The notes under the pieces: generated by a model
The model's database searches: none
Seen by the model: only the letters and a program-made list of their open reading frames with translations
Told to the model about the DNA's origin: nothing
From: an uncultured Lutimaribacter sp.
GTDB taxonomy: Bacteria; Pseudomonadota; Alphaproteobacteria; Rhodobacterales; Rhodobacteraceae
Assembly (NCBI GenBank): GCA_913061505.1
Contig: CAJXSO010000007.1
Span: 20,987-84,986 of the forward strand
DNA: 64,000 nucleotides
Direction of reading: 5' to 3'
Shown: positions 55,758-64,000 of the stretch, one piece after another
Layout of the letters: every line of letters begins with the position of its first letter
Position numbering within the stretch: position 1 is the first letter of the stretch
Program-made: the position numbers and the translations under genes

Positions 55758-56291
55758 TTATTTCTTCTTGCCTTCCTTACGGAAGATGAATTCGCCCTTA
55801 TAGCGGATACCCTTGCCTTTGTAGGGCTCGGGGCGGCGCCATTCGCGAATGTTTGCAGCCACTTGGCCAACCAGCTGCGGATCGTCACCTTCGATGACAA
55901 TCTCAGTCTGCTTGGGGCAAGTTACGGTCACGCCCTGGGGCACTTCGTAATTCACCTCGTGGCTGTAACCCAGCGACAGTTTCAACGTCGAACCGTTGAT
56001 CGCGGCGCGGTAACCCACACCAACAATTTCAAGCTCTTTTTTGAAGCCAGCGGTCACACCTTGAACCATGTTGGCAACCATCGTGCGGCTCATGCCCCAC
56101 TGCTGGCGCGCGCGCTTGGATTTGCCGCGCGGTGTGATGCTGACAACATTGCCGTCAACAGCAATGGTCACGTCGTCAGTTGCGGTGAAGCTTTGGGTCG
56201 CTTTCGGACCTTTCACCTCGATGGTCTGGCCAGACAGGGTTGCGGTGACACCCGAGGGCAGCTCGACCGGTTTTTTCCCAATACGAGACAT
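55758..56291 (-). CDS. rplF: 50S ribosomal protein L6
   Basis: A 177-residue protein ([15 protein letters not shown]) with two repeated domains; the C-terminal [20 protein letters not shown] contacts the sarcin-ricin loop region. The start has AGGAGGAG upstream. Confidence 0.98.
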   Translation of the reverse strand: MSRIGKKPVELPSGVTATLSGQTIEVKGPKATQSFTATDDVTIAVDGNVVSITPRGKSKRARQQWGMSRTMVANMVQGVTAGFKKELEIVGVGYRAAINGSTLKLSLGYSHEVNYEVPQGVTVTCPKQTEIVIEGDDPQLVGQVAANIREWRRPEPYKGKGIRYKGEFIFRKEGKKK

Positions 56292-56301
56292 GTGCTCCTC
56301 C

Positions 56302-56694
56302 TTAGAACACCGTGCAAATGACTTCGCCGCCAACGTTGGCTGCGCGTGCATTTGCATCCGACATCACACCTTTCGGAGTGCTGACAATCGACACACCCAG
56401 CCCCTGACGGACCGACGGAATGTCTTTAACGCCCATGTAAACGCGGCGACCGGGTTTCGAAACCCGCTTCAATTCGCGAATAACAGGGGTGCCATCGAAA
56501 TATTTCAGGCTGATGTCCAGCTGCGGGTGGCCGTTACCATCGGTGGTCTGTTCGTAACCACGGATATAGCCTTCGTCAGCCAGCACATCCAGAACCCATG
56601 CGCGCAGCTTCGATGCGGGTGTCGACACAGTCGATTTGCCGCGCATCTGGGCGTTGCGGATACGGGTGAGCATATCGCCGATAGGATCGTTCAT
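56302..56694 (-). CDS. rpsH: 30S ribosomal protein S8
   Basis: A 130-residue 16S rRNA-binding protein ([20 protein letters not shown]). In E. coli S8 represses its operon by binding mRNA at rplE; no such site was identified here. The C-terminal [16 protein letters not shown] motif is typical. Confidence 0.98.
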   Translation of the reverse strand: MNDPIGDMLTRIRNAQMRGKSTVSTPASKLRAWVLDVLADEGYIRGYEQTTDGNGHPQLDISLKYFDGTPVIRELKRVSKPGRRVYMGVKDIPSVRQGLGVSIVSTPKGVMSDANARAANVGGEVICTVF

Positions 56695-56707
56695 ATCACT
56701 CTCTCCC

Positions 56708-57013
56708 TTACCAGCTGGATTTTACCAAGCCGGGGATCTGGCCCAACGAGCCAAGTTCCCGCAGCATGATCCGGCTGACCTTAAGCTTACGGTAGTAAGC
56801 GTGGGGGCGGCCAGTCAGTTGGCAGCGGTTGTGCAGACGGGTAGCCGAGCTGTTACGGGGCAGTTCGGCCAGCTTCAGGGATGCGCGAAAACGCTCTTCC
56901 ATCGGCTTCGACTCGTCCTTGATGATTTCCTTGAGAGCAGCACGCTTGGTGGCATAACGGTCCACCAGCTTTTGGCGCTTTTTCTCGCGTTCAATCATGG
57001 ATTTTTTAGCCAT
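56708..57013 (-). CDS. rpsN: 30S ribosomal protein S14
   Basis: A 101-residue protein ([20 protein letters not shown]) of the long, zinc-free S14 type: no CxxC pairs are present. It ends with [18 protein letters not shown], a highly conserved tail. Confidence 0.98.
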   Translation of the reverse strand: MAKKSMIEREKKRQKLVDRYATKRAALKEIIKDESKPMEERFRASLKLAELPRNSSATRLHNRCQLTGRPHAYYRKLKVSRIMLRELGSLGQIPGLVKSSW

Positions 57014-57033
57014 GTCTTAATCCTCTCGCGCGA

Positions 57034-57597
57034 TTAGCTGTTGAAGGGCATGTTGAAATGCTTCAACAGCGCCTTGGCTTCCGCGTCGGTTTTCGCGGTG
57101 GTGGCAATCACGATGTCCATACCCCAAACTTCGTCGACTTTGTCGAAGTTGATTTCGGGGAAAACGATGTGCTCTTTGATGCCCATGGCATAGTTGCCAC
57201 GCCCATCAAACGATTTACCCGAAACGCCGCGGAAGTCGCGGATACGGGGCATCGCTACGGTGATCAGACGATCGAGGAATTCATACATGCGGTCACGGCG
57301 CAGGGTTACCTTTGCACCCATCGGCATGCCTTCGCGCACCCGGAAACCAGCAATCGAGTTGCGGGCGATGGTGGTCAGCGCTTTTTGGCCTGCGATTGTG
57401 GTCAGGTCTTCCTGTGCGGATTTGGCTTTCTTGCTGTCACGAACAGCTTCGGCGCCGCAGCCAATGTTCAGAACGATTTTGTCCAGACGCGGGATCTGGT
57501 TTACGTTCTTATAGGCAAACTCTTCTTTCAGCGCGTCGCGGATGCTGGCGTCGTAAAGAGCTTTCAGGCGCGGGGTATAGGTTGCGGAATCAAGCAT
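57034..57597 (-). CDS. rplE: 50S ribosomal protein L5
   Basis: A 187-residue protein that binds 5S rRNA and the P-site tRNA. Motifs [18 protein letters not shown] and [26 protein letters not shown] are typical in pattern. Its start lies eight bases inside the end of rplX. Confidence 0.98.
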   Translation of the reverse strand: MLDSATYTPRLKALYDASIRDALKEEFAYKNVNQIPRLDKIVLNIGCGAEAVRDSKKAKSAQEDLTTIAGQKALTTIARNSIAGFRVREGMPMGAKVTLRRDRMYEFLDRLITVAMPRIRDFRGVSGKSFDGRGNYAMGIKEHIVFPEINFDKVDEVWGMDIVIATTAKTDAEAKALLKHFNMPFNS

Positions 57598-57901
57598 CGA
57601 TCACATCCCCCGTGGTTTTTGCAAAACGCACTTTCTTGTCGCCTTCCATGCGGAAGCCAACGCGCGATGCCTTGCCGTTTTTGTCAACGATTGCCAGGTT
57701 CGACAGGTCGATCGGCATTGCCTTGGGCAGGCGGCCGCCTTGGCTGGTCTGGCTTTGACGGGTGTGGCGGATGGCCATGTTTACACCGTCAACCACGGCT
57801 TTGCCGGCTTTCGGGTCAACACTGGCGATGGTGCCTTGTTTGCCCTTGTCCTTGCCGGACAGAACAACAACCGTATCACCTTTGCGGAGTTTAGCAGCCA
57901 T
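57590..57901 (-). CDS. rplX: 50S ribosomal protein L24
   Basis: A 103-residue assembly-initiating protein with a KOW motif ([19 protein letters not shown]). It overlaps rplE by eight bases and shares one base with the rplN stop (TAATG). Confidence 0.98.
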   Translation of the reverse strand: MAAKLRKGDTVVVLSGKDKGKQGTIASVDPKAGKAVVDGVNMAIRHTRQSQTSQGGRLPKAMPIDLSNLAIVDKNGKASRVGFRMEGDKKVRFAKTTGDVIDA

Positions 57902-58269
57902 TACAGCACCTCCGGGGCAAGCGAGATGATCTTCATAAAGTTCTTTGCGCGCAGTTCGCGAACGACTGGGCCAAAGATACGGGTGCCGACCGGCTCGCCG
58001 TTATTGTTGAGGATCACCGCGGCGTTGCGGTCAAAACGGATCGATGTGCCGTCTTCACGGCGCACTTCCTTGGCGGTGCGAACAACAACGGCTTTACGCA
58101 CGTCGCCTTTTTTCACACGGCCGCGTGGGATGGCTTCTTTCACCGATACAACGATGATGTCACCAACCGACGCATATCGACGGTGCGAACCGCCGAGAAC
58201 CTTGATGCACTGAACCCGGCGCGCGCCAGAGTTATCAGCAACATCCAGATTGGTCTGCATCTGGATCAT
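57901..58269 (-). CDS. rplN: 50S ribosomal protein L14
   Basis: A 122-residue protein ([20 protein letters not shown]) that binds 23S rRNA at the subunit interface. It is the first gene after a 71-base gap that contains a hairpin. Confidence 0.98.
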   Translation of the reverse strand: MIQMQTNLDVADNSGARRVQCIKVLGGSHRRYASVGDIIVVSVKEAIPRGRVKKGDVRKAVVVRTAKEVRREDGTSIRFDRNAAVILNNNGEPVGTRIFGPVVRELRAKNFMKIISLAPEVL

Positions 58270-58288
58270 TTGGTTTCTCCCGACCTTT

Positions 58289-58315
58289 GGGGTGGCCTGC
58301 AGCGGCCATAACCCC
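58289..58315 (-). promoter_or_regulatory. bulged hairpin in the rplN leader
   Basis: GGGGT and GGCC (58289-58297) pair with GGCC and ACCCC (58304-58315), with a three-base bulge and a six-base loop. It lies 20-46 bases before the rplN start. Confidence 0.4.
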
Positions 58316-58340
58316 CAGGGTTTCGATTAACTGAGATCGC

Positions 58341-58568
58341 TTACGCGATGACTTCCCAGCGTTTGGTTTTCGACTTCGGTGCACATTCCTGAATGCGAAC
58401 GGTGTCACCAACGGCGAATTTCCCATGCTCGTCATGAGCGCGGTATTTCTTGGTTTTACGCACGGTCTTTTTCAGAACCGGGTGGGTAAAGCGACGCTCG
58501 ATCAAAACAGTCACGGTTTGTGTGTTTGCAGTCGAGGTCACAGTGCCTTGCAGAATTCGTTTGGGCAT
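58341..58568 (-). CDS. rpsQ: 30S ribosomal protein S17
   Basis: A 75-residue primary 16S rRNA-binding protein ([20 protein letters not shown]) with the [12 protein letters not shown] and [18 protein letters not shown] motifs. It follows rpmC by 11 bases. Confidence 0.98.
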   Translation of the reverse strand: MPKRILQGTVTSTANTQTVTVLIERRFTHPVLKKTVRKTKKYRAHDEHGKFAVGDTVRIQECAPKSKTKRWEVIA

Positions 58569-58579
58569 TTCCTGGCTCC

Positions 58580-58780
58580 TTATTCAGCAGCTGCGGCTGC
58601 TTTTTCGTTGAGAACAGACATCACACGCGCAACGTCACGGCGCACCACGCGAACGCGGGCGGTATTCTCAAGCTGGCCAGTGGCCTGTTGGAAGCGCAGG
58701 TTGAAGGCTTCTTTTTTCAGCGCTGTCAGCTGCTCGCGCAACTGATCGGGCGTCTTATCGCGTAGTTCCTGGGCGTTCAT
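58580..58780 (-). CDS. rpmC: 50S ribosomal protein L29
   Basis: A 66-residue helical protein ([20 protein letters not shown]) next to the exit tunnel, where trigger factor and SRP dock. The ATG at 58780 has AAAGGAAAAGG upstream; the longer open frame upstream is not coding. It follows a terminator and a promoter-like sequence and probably begins a new transcription unit. Confidence 0.97.
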   Translation of the reverse strand: MNAQELRDKTPDQLREQLTALKKEAFNLRFQQATGQLENTARVRVVRRDVARVMSVLNEKAAAAAE

Positions 58781-58897
58781 TCGCCTTTTCCTTTCGTCAA
58801 ACACCAGCCAGCCCCTGCTTTTGTTCAGGGTCACTGGGGACCTGGTGGAAATAACAAACACACGATTCCCGGTGGCCCGGTCATCGCGCGATGCGTC

Positions 58898-58926
58898 CCT
58901 ATAAGAGAACCGCCCCCAAGGGGCAA
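58898..58926 (-). promoter_or_regulatory. candidate sigma-70 promoter for the rpmC unit
   Basis: On the minus strand TTGCCC (58921-58926) and TATAGG (58898-58903) are separated by exactly 17 bases, 40 bases after the rplP terminator. The transcript would have a leader of about 110 bases. Confidence 0.55.
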
Positions 58927-58965
58927 GGGAAAGTTTGAAAAATATGGCGCTTTTGCCGCGCCAAC

Positions 58966-58997
58966 AAAAAGGCCCCCGCCGACATTCGGCAGGGGCC
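58966..58997 (-). terminator. intrinsic terminator between rplP and rpmC
   Basis: On the minus strand GGCCCCTGCCGA and TCGGCGGGGGCC form a 12-bp stem with one U-G pair and a three-base loop, followed by five Ts. It lies 33 bases after the rplP stop. Confidence 0.85.
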
Positions 58998-59029
58998 AAT
59001 TTTACGCCATGGGCCCAGGGCCCTGCGGC

Positions 59030-59443
59030 TTACCAGTCTTCACGCACCACGATGCGGGTTTTGATCGGCAGCTTCATCGCTGCCAGGCGCAGGGCCTCGC
59101 GTGCGATGTCTTCGTTGACGCCATCGATCTCGAACATCACGCGGCCGGGTTTTACGCGGCAGGCCCAGTAATCAACCGAACCTTTACCTTTACCCATACG
59201 CACTTCGGTGGGTTTCGATGTGACCGGAACATCGGGGAATACCCGGATCCATACACGACCCTGACGCTTCATGTGGCGGGTCAGGGCGCGGCGTGCTGCC
59301 TCGATCTGACGCGCGGTGATGCGCTCGGGTTGGGTGGCCTTCAGCCCGAACGAGCCGAAGTTCAGGTCCGAACCGCCTTTAGCTTGGCCGTGGATGCGGC
59401 CTTTGTGCTGTTTGCGGAATTTCGTACGCTTTGGTTGAAGCAT
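59030..59443 (-). CDS. rplP: 50S ribosomal protein L16
   Basis: A 137-residue protein ([20 protein letters not shown]) near the A-site tRNA elbow. The segment [27 protein letters not shown] is conserved in pattern and includes the arginine that can be hydroxylated in some bacteria. It is the last gene before a strong terminator. Confidence 0.98.
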   Translation of the reverse strand: MLQPKRTKFRKQHKGRIHGQAKGGSDLNFGSFGLKATQPERITARQIEAARRALTRHMKRQGRVWIRVFPDVPVTSKPTEVRMGKGKGSVDYWACRVKPGRVMFEIDGVNEDIAREALRLAAMKLPIKTRIVVREDW

Positions 59444-59455
59444 CTCTCATCCTCC

Positions 59456-60163
59456 TCAGCGACGGCCGCCAGCGCCACGGGGCGCAGGACCATCCTGGAG
59501 TTCTTGCTGGCGACGATCACGAGCCGACGGATCGTGCTCCATGATCTCACCCTTGAAGATCCACACCTTGATGCCGATGATGCCATAAGGCGTCGAGGCT
59601 TCGGCCAAGGCATAGTCGATGTCGGCGCGCAGCGTGTGCAGCGGCACACGGCCCTCGCGGTACCATTCGGTACGCGCGATTTCGGCACCACCCAAACGGC
59701 CAGCCACGTTGACACGAATGCCCAAGGCACCCATGCGCATGGCGTTTTGCACGCCACGCTTCATGGCGCGGCGGAAAGACACGCGGCGTTCCAGCTGCTG
59801 GGCGATCGATTCTGCCACCAACTGCGCGTCAAGCTCGGGCTTGCGCACTTCGACGATGTTCAGGTGCAGTTCGCTGTCGGTCATACGGGCAAGTTTTTTA
59901 CGCAGGGTTTCGATATCTGCGCCTTTCTTGCCGATGATCACACCAGGACGGGCAGTGTGAATCGTCACGCGGCACTTTTTGTGCGGGCGTTCGATGATCA
60001 CACGGGCCACACCGGCCTGCTTGCACTCTTCCTTGATGAATTCGCGCAATTTCAGGTCTTCCAGCAGCAGATTACCATAGTCTTTGGTATCGGCGTACCA
60101 GCGGCTGTCCCAGGTGCGGTTGACCTGAAGGCGCATGCCAATCGGATTAACTTTCTGTCCCAT
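59456..60163 (-). CDS. rpsC: 30S ribosomal protein S3
   Basis: A 235-residue protein at the mRNA entry tunnel. The KH domain has the GxxG loop in [19 protein letters not shown]; the C-terminal domain contains [22 protein letters not shown] in pattern. Its start shares one base with the rplV stop. Confidence 0.98.
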   Translation of the reverse strand: MGQKVNPIGMRLQVNRTWDSRWYADTKDYGNLLLEDLKLREFIKEECKQAGVARVIIERPHKKCRVTIHTARPGVIIGKKGADIETLRKKLARMTDSELHLNIVEVRKPELDAQLVAESIAQQLERRVSFRRAMKRGVQNAMRMGALGIRVNVAGRLGGAEIARTEWYREGRVPLHTLRADIDYALAEASTPYGIIGIKVWIFKGEIMEHDPSARDRRQQELQDGPAPRGAGGRR

Positions 60164-60543
60164 TAGGCTTGCTCCTCAATCTGACGCACCTTGATGGTGA
60201 GTTCCGAGAACGGCTTCATGATGCGGCCAAAGCGGCCACGTGCCCGCGGACGGCCACGCTTCATCACAAGGTTTTTGCCCACATAGGCCTCGGCCACGAC
60301 CAATTCGTCGACGTCCAGGTTGTGGTTATTCTCGGCATTCGCAATCGCAGACTGAAGGCATTTCTTCACGTCCAGCGCGATCCGCTTTTTCGAGAAAGTC
60401 AGGTCGGTCAGTGCCTTGTCAACTTTCTTGCCGCGGATCATTGCAGCCACGAGGTTCAGTTTCTGCGGGCTAACGCGAAGCATGCGGGCCTTGGCCATCG
60501 CTTCGTTATCTGCCACGCGGCGGGGGTTCTTTTCCTGGCCCAT
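60163..60543 (-). CDS. rplV: 50S ribosomal protein L22
   Basis: A 126-residue protein that lines the exit tunnel; the long hairpin loop ([19 protein letters not shown]) is the site of macrolide-resistance changes in other bacteria. No unusual residue is evident. Confidence 0.98.
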   Translation of the reverse strand: MGQEKNPRRVADNEAMAKARMLRVSPQKLNLVAAMIRGKKVDKALTDLTFSKKRIALDVKKCLQSAIANAENNHNLDVDELVVAEAYVGKNLVMKRGRPRARGRFGRIMKPFSELTIKVRQIEEQA

Positions 60544-60546
60544 GAC

Positions 60547-60825
60547 TTACTTCCGCTTCGCTTTTTTGTCAGCGGCATGGCCATAATAGGTGCGGGTTGG
60601 CGAGTATTCACCAAACTTCTGACCAATCATGTCTTCCGTGACGTTTACAGGAACGTGTTTCTGGCCATTGTATACGCCAAACGTCAGGCCCACGAATTGG
60701 GGCAGGATCGTCGAGCGGCGCGACCAGATTTTGATGACTTCGTTGCGCCCGCTTTCGCGTGCTGCCTCGGCCTTTTTCAGGACATAGGCATCAACGAACG
60801 GGCCTTTCCAAACAGAACGTGCCAT
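60547..60825 (-). CDS. rpsS: 30S ribosomal protein S19
   Basis: A 92-residue protein of the 30S head ([20 protein letters not shown]), with the C-terminal [21 protein letters not shown]. It lies three bases from each neighbour. Confidence 0.98.
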   Translation of the reverse strand: MARSVWKGPFVDAYVLKKAEAARESGRNEVIKIWSRRSTILPQFVGLTFGVYNGQKHVPVNVTEDMIGQKFGEYSPTRTYYGHAADKKAKRK

Positions 60826-60828
60826 ATC

Positions 60829-61671
60829 TTAGCGGCCCTTCTTCTTGGCGTGACGCGAGCGGATGATCAGCTTCTGCGACGCCTTGTTCTTGTTCCGGGT
60901 GCGAGCGCCCTTGGTCGGCTTGCCCCACGGTGTCACGGGGTGACGGCCACCCGAGGTGCGGCCTTCACCACCGCCGTGCGGGTGGTCGATCGGGTTCATC
61001 ACAACGCCGCGAACGCTGGGGCGAATGCCCTTGTGGCGCATACGGCCGGCTTTACCATAGTTTTGGTTGCTGTTGTCGGGGTTCGACACGGCACCAACGG
61101 TGGCCATGCATTCCTGACGCACCATGCGCAATTCGCCCGACGACAGGCGGATCTGCGCATAGCCACCATCGCGGCCCACGAACTGAGCATAGGTGCCAGC
61201 GGCGCGCGCGATTTGCCCGCCTTTGCCTGGCTTCAGCTCGATGTTGTGAACGATGGTACCAATCGGCATGCCCGAAAACGGCATCGCATTGCCAGGCTTG
61301 ATATCGGCTTTGTTGCTTGCAACAACGCTGTCACCCACGGCCAAACGCTGAGGCGCCAGGATATAGGCCTGTTCGCCATCTTCGTATTTGATCAGTGCGA
61401 TAAATGCAGTCCGGTTCGGGTCATATTCGATCCGCTCGACGGTGGCTGCAATATCCAGCTTGTTACGTTTGAAATCTACGATCCGGTAGAGGCGTTTCGC
61501 CCCACCCCCACGACGACGCGAGGTGATCCGCCCGGTGTTGTTCCGGCCGCCCGACTTGGTCAAACCCTCGGTAAGGGCTTTGACGGGGCGTCCTTTCCAC
61601 AGCTCCGAACGGTCGATCAGCACCAGCCCACGCTGGCCCGGCGTCGTCGGCTTGTACGACTTAAGTGCCAT
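60829..61671 (-). CDS. rplB: 50S ribosomal protein L2
   Basis: A 280-residue protein needed for subunit joining and peptidyl transfer. The key segment [20 protein letters not shown] contains the conserved histidine near the active centre. It follows a 152-base gap with a hairpin and a promoter-like sequence and probably starts a new transcription unit. Confidence 0.98.
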   Translation of the reverse strand: MALKSYKPTTPGQRGLVLIDRSELWKGRPVKALTEGLTKSGGRNNTGRITSRRRGGGAKRLYRIVDFKRNKLDIAATVERIEYDPNRTAFIALIKYEDGEQAYILAPQRLAVGDSVVASNKADIKPGNAMPFSGMPIGTIVHNIELKPGKGGQIARAAGTYAQFVGRDGGYAQIRLSSGELRMVRQECMATVGAVSNPDNSNQNYGKAGRMRHKGIRPSVRGVVMNPIDHPHGGGEGRTSGGRHPVTPWGKPTKGARTRNKNKASQKLIIRSRHAKKKGR

Positions 61672-61742
61672 GCTTTCTGTCTTCCGTTAGCAATCGGCAG
61701 GTAGGTTTCCTGCCTATGTTTCAGCCCCCCGAAGGTGGCCAT

Positions 61743-61771
61743 GATATAGGGCCCCGAAGGTCCCCGGTTAA
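61743..61771 (-). promoter_or_regulatory. possible promoter for the rplB unit
   Basis: On the minus strand TTAACC (61766-61771) and TATATC (61743-61748) are separated by 17 bases, immediately after the hairpin at 61776-61805. A further stem, GGCAGG/CCTGCC (61696-61714), lies in the leader before rplB. Confidence 0.4.
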
Positions 61772-61775
61772 ACAA

Positions 61776-61805
61776 CCATGGCCCCGGCAAAACCCGGGGC
61801 CATGG
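61776..61805 (-). terminator. probable terminator between rplW and rplB
   Basis: CCATGGCCCCGG (61776-61787) and CCGGGGCCATGG (61794-61805) form a perfect 12-bp stem with a six-base loop. On the minus strand TTGTTTAA follows, a short U-rich tail. Confidence 0.6.
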
Positions 61806-61823
61806 CAGATTCGCGGCTTACTA

Positions 61824-62120
61824 TCAGAGACCGGTGGTCACGTCGATAGTGTTTCCCTCTTCCAGGGTCACATAAGCCTTTTTCACGTCTTTACGCTTGC
61901 CCAACTGGCCGCGGAAACGCTTGGTCTTACCCTTGGTTACGGTGGTGTTTACGGCTTTCACCTTGACACCAAACAGGGCTTCGACCGCTTCTTTGATCTG
62001 CGGTTTGTTGGCATCGATGGCCACTTCGAACACAACCGCACCGTTTTCCGATGCCATGGTTGCCTTTTCAGTGATCACCGGCTTGCGGATCACGTCGTAA
62101 AGTTCTGCCTTCGCGCTCAT
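61824..62120 (-). CDS. rplW: 50S ribosomal protein L23
   Basis: A 98-residue exit-tunnel protein ([20 protein letters not shown]) that docks trigger factor and SRP. It overlaps rplD by four bases and precedes a hairpin. Confidence 0.98.
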   Translation of the reverse strand: MSAKAELYDVIRKPVITEKATMASENGAVVFEVAIDANKPQIKEAVEALFGVKVKAVNTTVTKGKTKRFRGQLGKRKDVKKAYVTLEEGNTIDVTTGL

Positions 62121-62734
62121 TTCAGTCGAGCCTCCAGTGCTTCGATACCCTCTTTCGTGATCACCAAAGTGTCACGGCGCAGGATATCATAGACGTTTGC
62201 GCCGATGGTCGGCAGCACATCAAGACCTTCGATGTTGCGCGCGGCCTTTGCGAAACCTTCGTTCACAGTGGCGCCATCGATGATCAACGCGCGCTTCCAG
62301 CCCAGGTTTTTCACCTGCTTGGCCAGCTGTGCGGTTTTGCCTTCCGAAGATGCGGCATCGATGATCACCAGCTCGCCCGCTTTGGCCTTGGCCGACAGCG
62401 CGTGCTTCAGGCCCAATGCGCGGAACTTCTTGGTCAGGTCGTGGGCGTGGCTACGGGGCGTTGGGCCCTTGTAGATGCCACCTTTGCGGAAGATCGGTGC
62501 CTTGCGGCTGCCGTGGCGTGCGCCGCCGGTGCCCTTTTGGCGATAGATCTTCTTGGTGGAATAGCTCACTTCCGAGCGGGTTTTCACCTTGTGGGTGCCA
62601 GCCTGCGCACGGGCACGCTGCCAGCGCACGACGCGGTGCAGGATGTCTGCGCGCGGGTCCAGGCCAAACAGCTCGTCCGACAGGTCGACCGAACCGGCCT
62701 TGCCGCCATCCAGATTGATCACGTCAAGTTTCAT
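62117..62734 (-). CDS. rplD: 50S ribosomal protein L4
   Basis: A 205-residue protein with the tunnel loop [20 protein letters not shown]. In E. coli L4 also represses the S10 operon; whether it does so here is unknown. It overlaps rplC and rplW by four bases each. Confidence 0.98.
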   Translation of the reverse strand: MKLDVINLDGGKAGSVDLSDELFGLDPRADILHRVVRWQRARAQAGTHKVKTRSEVSYSTKKIYRQKGTGGARHGSRKAPIFRKGGIYKGPTPRSHAHDLTKKFRALGLKHALSAKAKAGELVIIDAASSEGKTAQLAKQVKNLGWKRALIIDGATVNEGFAKAARNIEGLDVLPTIGANVYDILRRDTLVITKEGIEALEARLK

Positions 62735-63465
62735 GCTTCACCACCTTCCGCGGGTGCTTCTTCCGCAGGCGCTTGTGCCACAGGTGCGGCAGCCGATTTC
62801 AGAGCAGCCGGGAACGGAACGTTCTCGGGCAGTTTCTTTTTCACGGCGTCCTTGATCGTAACCCAGCCGCCTTTCGAGCCAGGAACAGCACCTTTGACCA
62901 TGATCAGGCCACGGTCGGCATCGGTGCGCACGATTTCCAGGTTCTGGGTGGTCACACGAACGGCACCCATATGGCCCGCCATTTTCTTACCCTTGAACAC
63001 TTTGCCCGGGTCTTGACACTGGCCGGTCGAGCCGTGCGAACGGTGGCTGATCGACACACCGTGCGAGGCGCGCAGACCGCCAAAGTTGTGGCGCTTCATC
63101 GCACCGGCAAAACCTTTACCGATCGAGGTGCCAGCCACGTCAACCTTTTGGCCTTCTACGTAATGCTCGGCCGAAATCTCTTCGCCAACGGCGATCAGAT
63201 TTTCGGGCGACACGCGGAACTCGGCCAGCTTGCGCTTCGGCTCGACATTGGCAGCAGCGAAATGGCCGCGCATTGCCTTCGAGGTGCGTTTTGCTTTGGC
63301 CGCGCCAGCACCCAGCTGAACTGCGGTGTAGCCGTCTTTTTCCGCGGTGCGCTGCGCAACAACCTGTAGGCCTTCCAGCTGCAGCACGGTCACGGGAACT
63401 TGGCGACCATCTTCCATGAACAAGCGGGTCATGCCCACTTTCTTTGCGATAACTCCAGAGCGCAT
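62731..63465 (-). CDS. rplC: 50S ribosomal protein L3
   Basis: A 244-residue assembly protein ([20 protein letters not shown]). [22 protein letters not shown] contains the glutamine that is methylated in E. coli L3. A C-terminal extension rich in Ala, Pro and Glu ([18 protein letters not shown]) goes beyond the usual length. Confidence 0.98.
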   Translation of the reverse strand: MRSGVIAKKVGMTRLFMEDGRQVPVTVLQLEGLQVVAQRTAEKDGYTAVQLGAGAAKAKRTSKAMRGHFAAANVEPKRKLAEFRVSPENLIAVGEEISAEHYVEGQKVDVAGTSIGKGFAGAMKRHNFGGLRASHGVSISHRSHGSTGQCQDPGKVFKGKKMAGHMGAVRVTTQNLEIVRTDADRGLIMVKGAVPGSKGGWVTIKDAVKKKLPENVPFPAALKSAAAPVAQAPAEEAPAEGGEA

Positions 63466-63475
63466 CGGATCCCCC

Positions 63476-63790
63476 TTACGACTGCAGCTTGATTTCGACG
63501 TCAACGCCGGCGGCCAGGTCGAGCTTCATCAGCGCGTCCACGGTCTGCGGGGTTGGGTCGACGATATCGAGCAGGCGCTTATGCGTCCGGATCTCGAACT
63601 GATCACGAGATTTTTTGTCGATATGCGGGCCACGGAGAACCGTGAACTTTTCGATCTTGTTCGGCAGGGGAATCGGGCCACGTACCTGGGCACCGGTCCG
63701 CTTGGCCGTGTTGACGATCTCCTGCGTGCTGGCATCCAACACGCGATAGTCAAAGGCCTTCAGCCGAATACGGATGTTCTGGCTTTGCAT
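63476..63790 (-). CDS. rpsJ: 30S ribosomal protein S10
   Basis: A 104-residue protein ([20 protein letters not shown]), also known as NusE in transcription antitermination. The motif [21 protein letters not shown] is conserved in pattern. It follows tuf by 156 bases that contain a 7-bp GGGCGGG/CCCGCCC stem (63864-63884) without a T-run. Confidence 0.98.
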   Translation of the reverse strand: MQSQNIRIRLKAFDYRVLDASTQEIVNTAKRTGAQVRGPIPLPNKIEKFTVLRGPHIDKKSRDQFEIRTHKRLLDIVDPTPQTVDALMKLDLAAGVDVEIKLQS

Positions 63791-63946
63791 TTTATTGCCT
63801 TTCGAGGCGTTAGAGTTGATAGGACGACCAACAGCGCATCTGCTGGCCCTCTTCGAACCCGAAGGGCGGGACCAAGGCCCGCCCAAAAGGGAATTCGCGG
63901 TGCGAACCGGGGCCGGTTACCCGACCCCGATCCAAAGTTCAAGCCA

Positions 63947-64000
63947 TTACGCCAGAATTTTCGATACCACGCCGGCGCCGACGGTGCGGCCGCCTTCGCG
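63947..64000 (-). CDS. tuf: elongation factor Tu, C-terminal end (cut by the window edge)
   Basis: Only the last 17 codons and the TAA are in the window. The residues REGGRTVGAGVVSKILA are the unmistakable C-terminus of EF-Tu, which brings aminoacyl-tRNA to the ribosome. Its place before rpsJ is the usual str-S10 arrangement. Confidence 0.95.
   Translation of the reverse strand, partial: REGGRTVGAGVVSKILA

Noticed and set aside
60169..61704. 511-codon open frame on the plus strand across rplV, rpsS and rplB
   Set aside because: It is antisense to three certain ribosomal protein genes and shows no family signature.
63864..63884. tuf terminator before rpsJ
   Set aside because: The 7-bp GGGCGGG/CCCGCCC stem is followed by TTCGGG, not a U-run, so termination cannot be claimed.
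1..64000. CRISPR array, insertion sequence or prophage
   Set aside because: No regularly spaced repeats, cas genes, transposase or phage structural genes were found on either strand.

Overview
The window is chromosomal DNA of an alphaproteobacterium, most probably of the Rhodobacterales (Rhodobacteraceae/Roseobacter group). The pointers are high GC content, the AapJQMP amino-acid transporter, an ATP12-type chaperone, a tRNA with encoded CCA, and the order rpmH-rnpA-yidD-ttcA-yidC-MOSC-engB-argB. This assignment comes from gene content and order only; no database search was run. I found no plasmid, phage, insertion sequence, integrase or CRISPR array. Almost all of the window is core genome.

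Layout. 1-2713: C-terminal part of a beta-helix protein, a small exported protein, a YgaP-like membrane protein and thioredoxin TrxC. 2929-8161: an orphan histidine kinase, an arylesterase, and a LolD-like ATPase with its FtsX-type permease. 8175-12772 (minus): rppH, ctpA, an envC-like gene and gpmI, the last three tightly coupled. 12974-16366: carB and a strong terminator. 16387-18819: a small HTH-containing protein, thymidine kinase and an M20 amidohydrolase. 18956-21943: molybdate regulation and uptake (modE-like, modA, modB, modC) with a candidate Mo-box. 21940-23966 (minus): FkbM methyltransferase, GT2 glycosyltransferase and tRNA-Arg. 24093-27667 (minus): histidine kinase, MerA-like flavoprotein and TVP38 membrane protein. 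27921-36932: rpmH-rnpA-yidD-ttcA, an EAL protein, yidC, MOSC, engB, an SDR on the opposite strand, argB and a ferredoxin-like gene. 36940-43166: glutamine amidotransferase, DUF6356, an Lrp regulator and the aap operon. 43371-48933 (minus): ATP12, HAD phosphatase, RluC, CrcB, RarA and a DegP protease. 49065-64000 (minus): the ribosomal protein/rpoA/secY/adk cluster, running from the 3' end of tuf to rplQ.

How the genes work together. The rpmH/rnpA/yidD/yidC block serves ribosome assembly, tRNA maturation and membrane insertion. The right-hand quarter encodes 24 ribosomal proteins plus RNA polymerase alpha, SecY and adenylate kinase. The mod and aap blocks are complete ABC importers. The ctpA/envC-like/DegP genes act on envelope quality control and cell-wall turnover.

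Main observations. (1) yidC, normally essential, is split by a +1 frame shift near a CCCGGG run at 31462-31467; this is more likely a sequence error than a real loss. (2) The ribosomal cluster appears to be cut into several transcription units. Terminator-like hairpins are followed directly by promoter-like sequences at rplW|rplB, rplP|rpmC and rpmD|rplO. There are also structured leaders before rpsM, secY, rpoA and rplN. These are candidate, undescribed autoregulatory RNAs and the best lead in the window. (3) A 24-bp Mo-box-like palindrome overlaps the stop codon of a one-domain ModE-like gene. (4) Several short tandem duplications sit at gene junctions.
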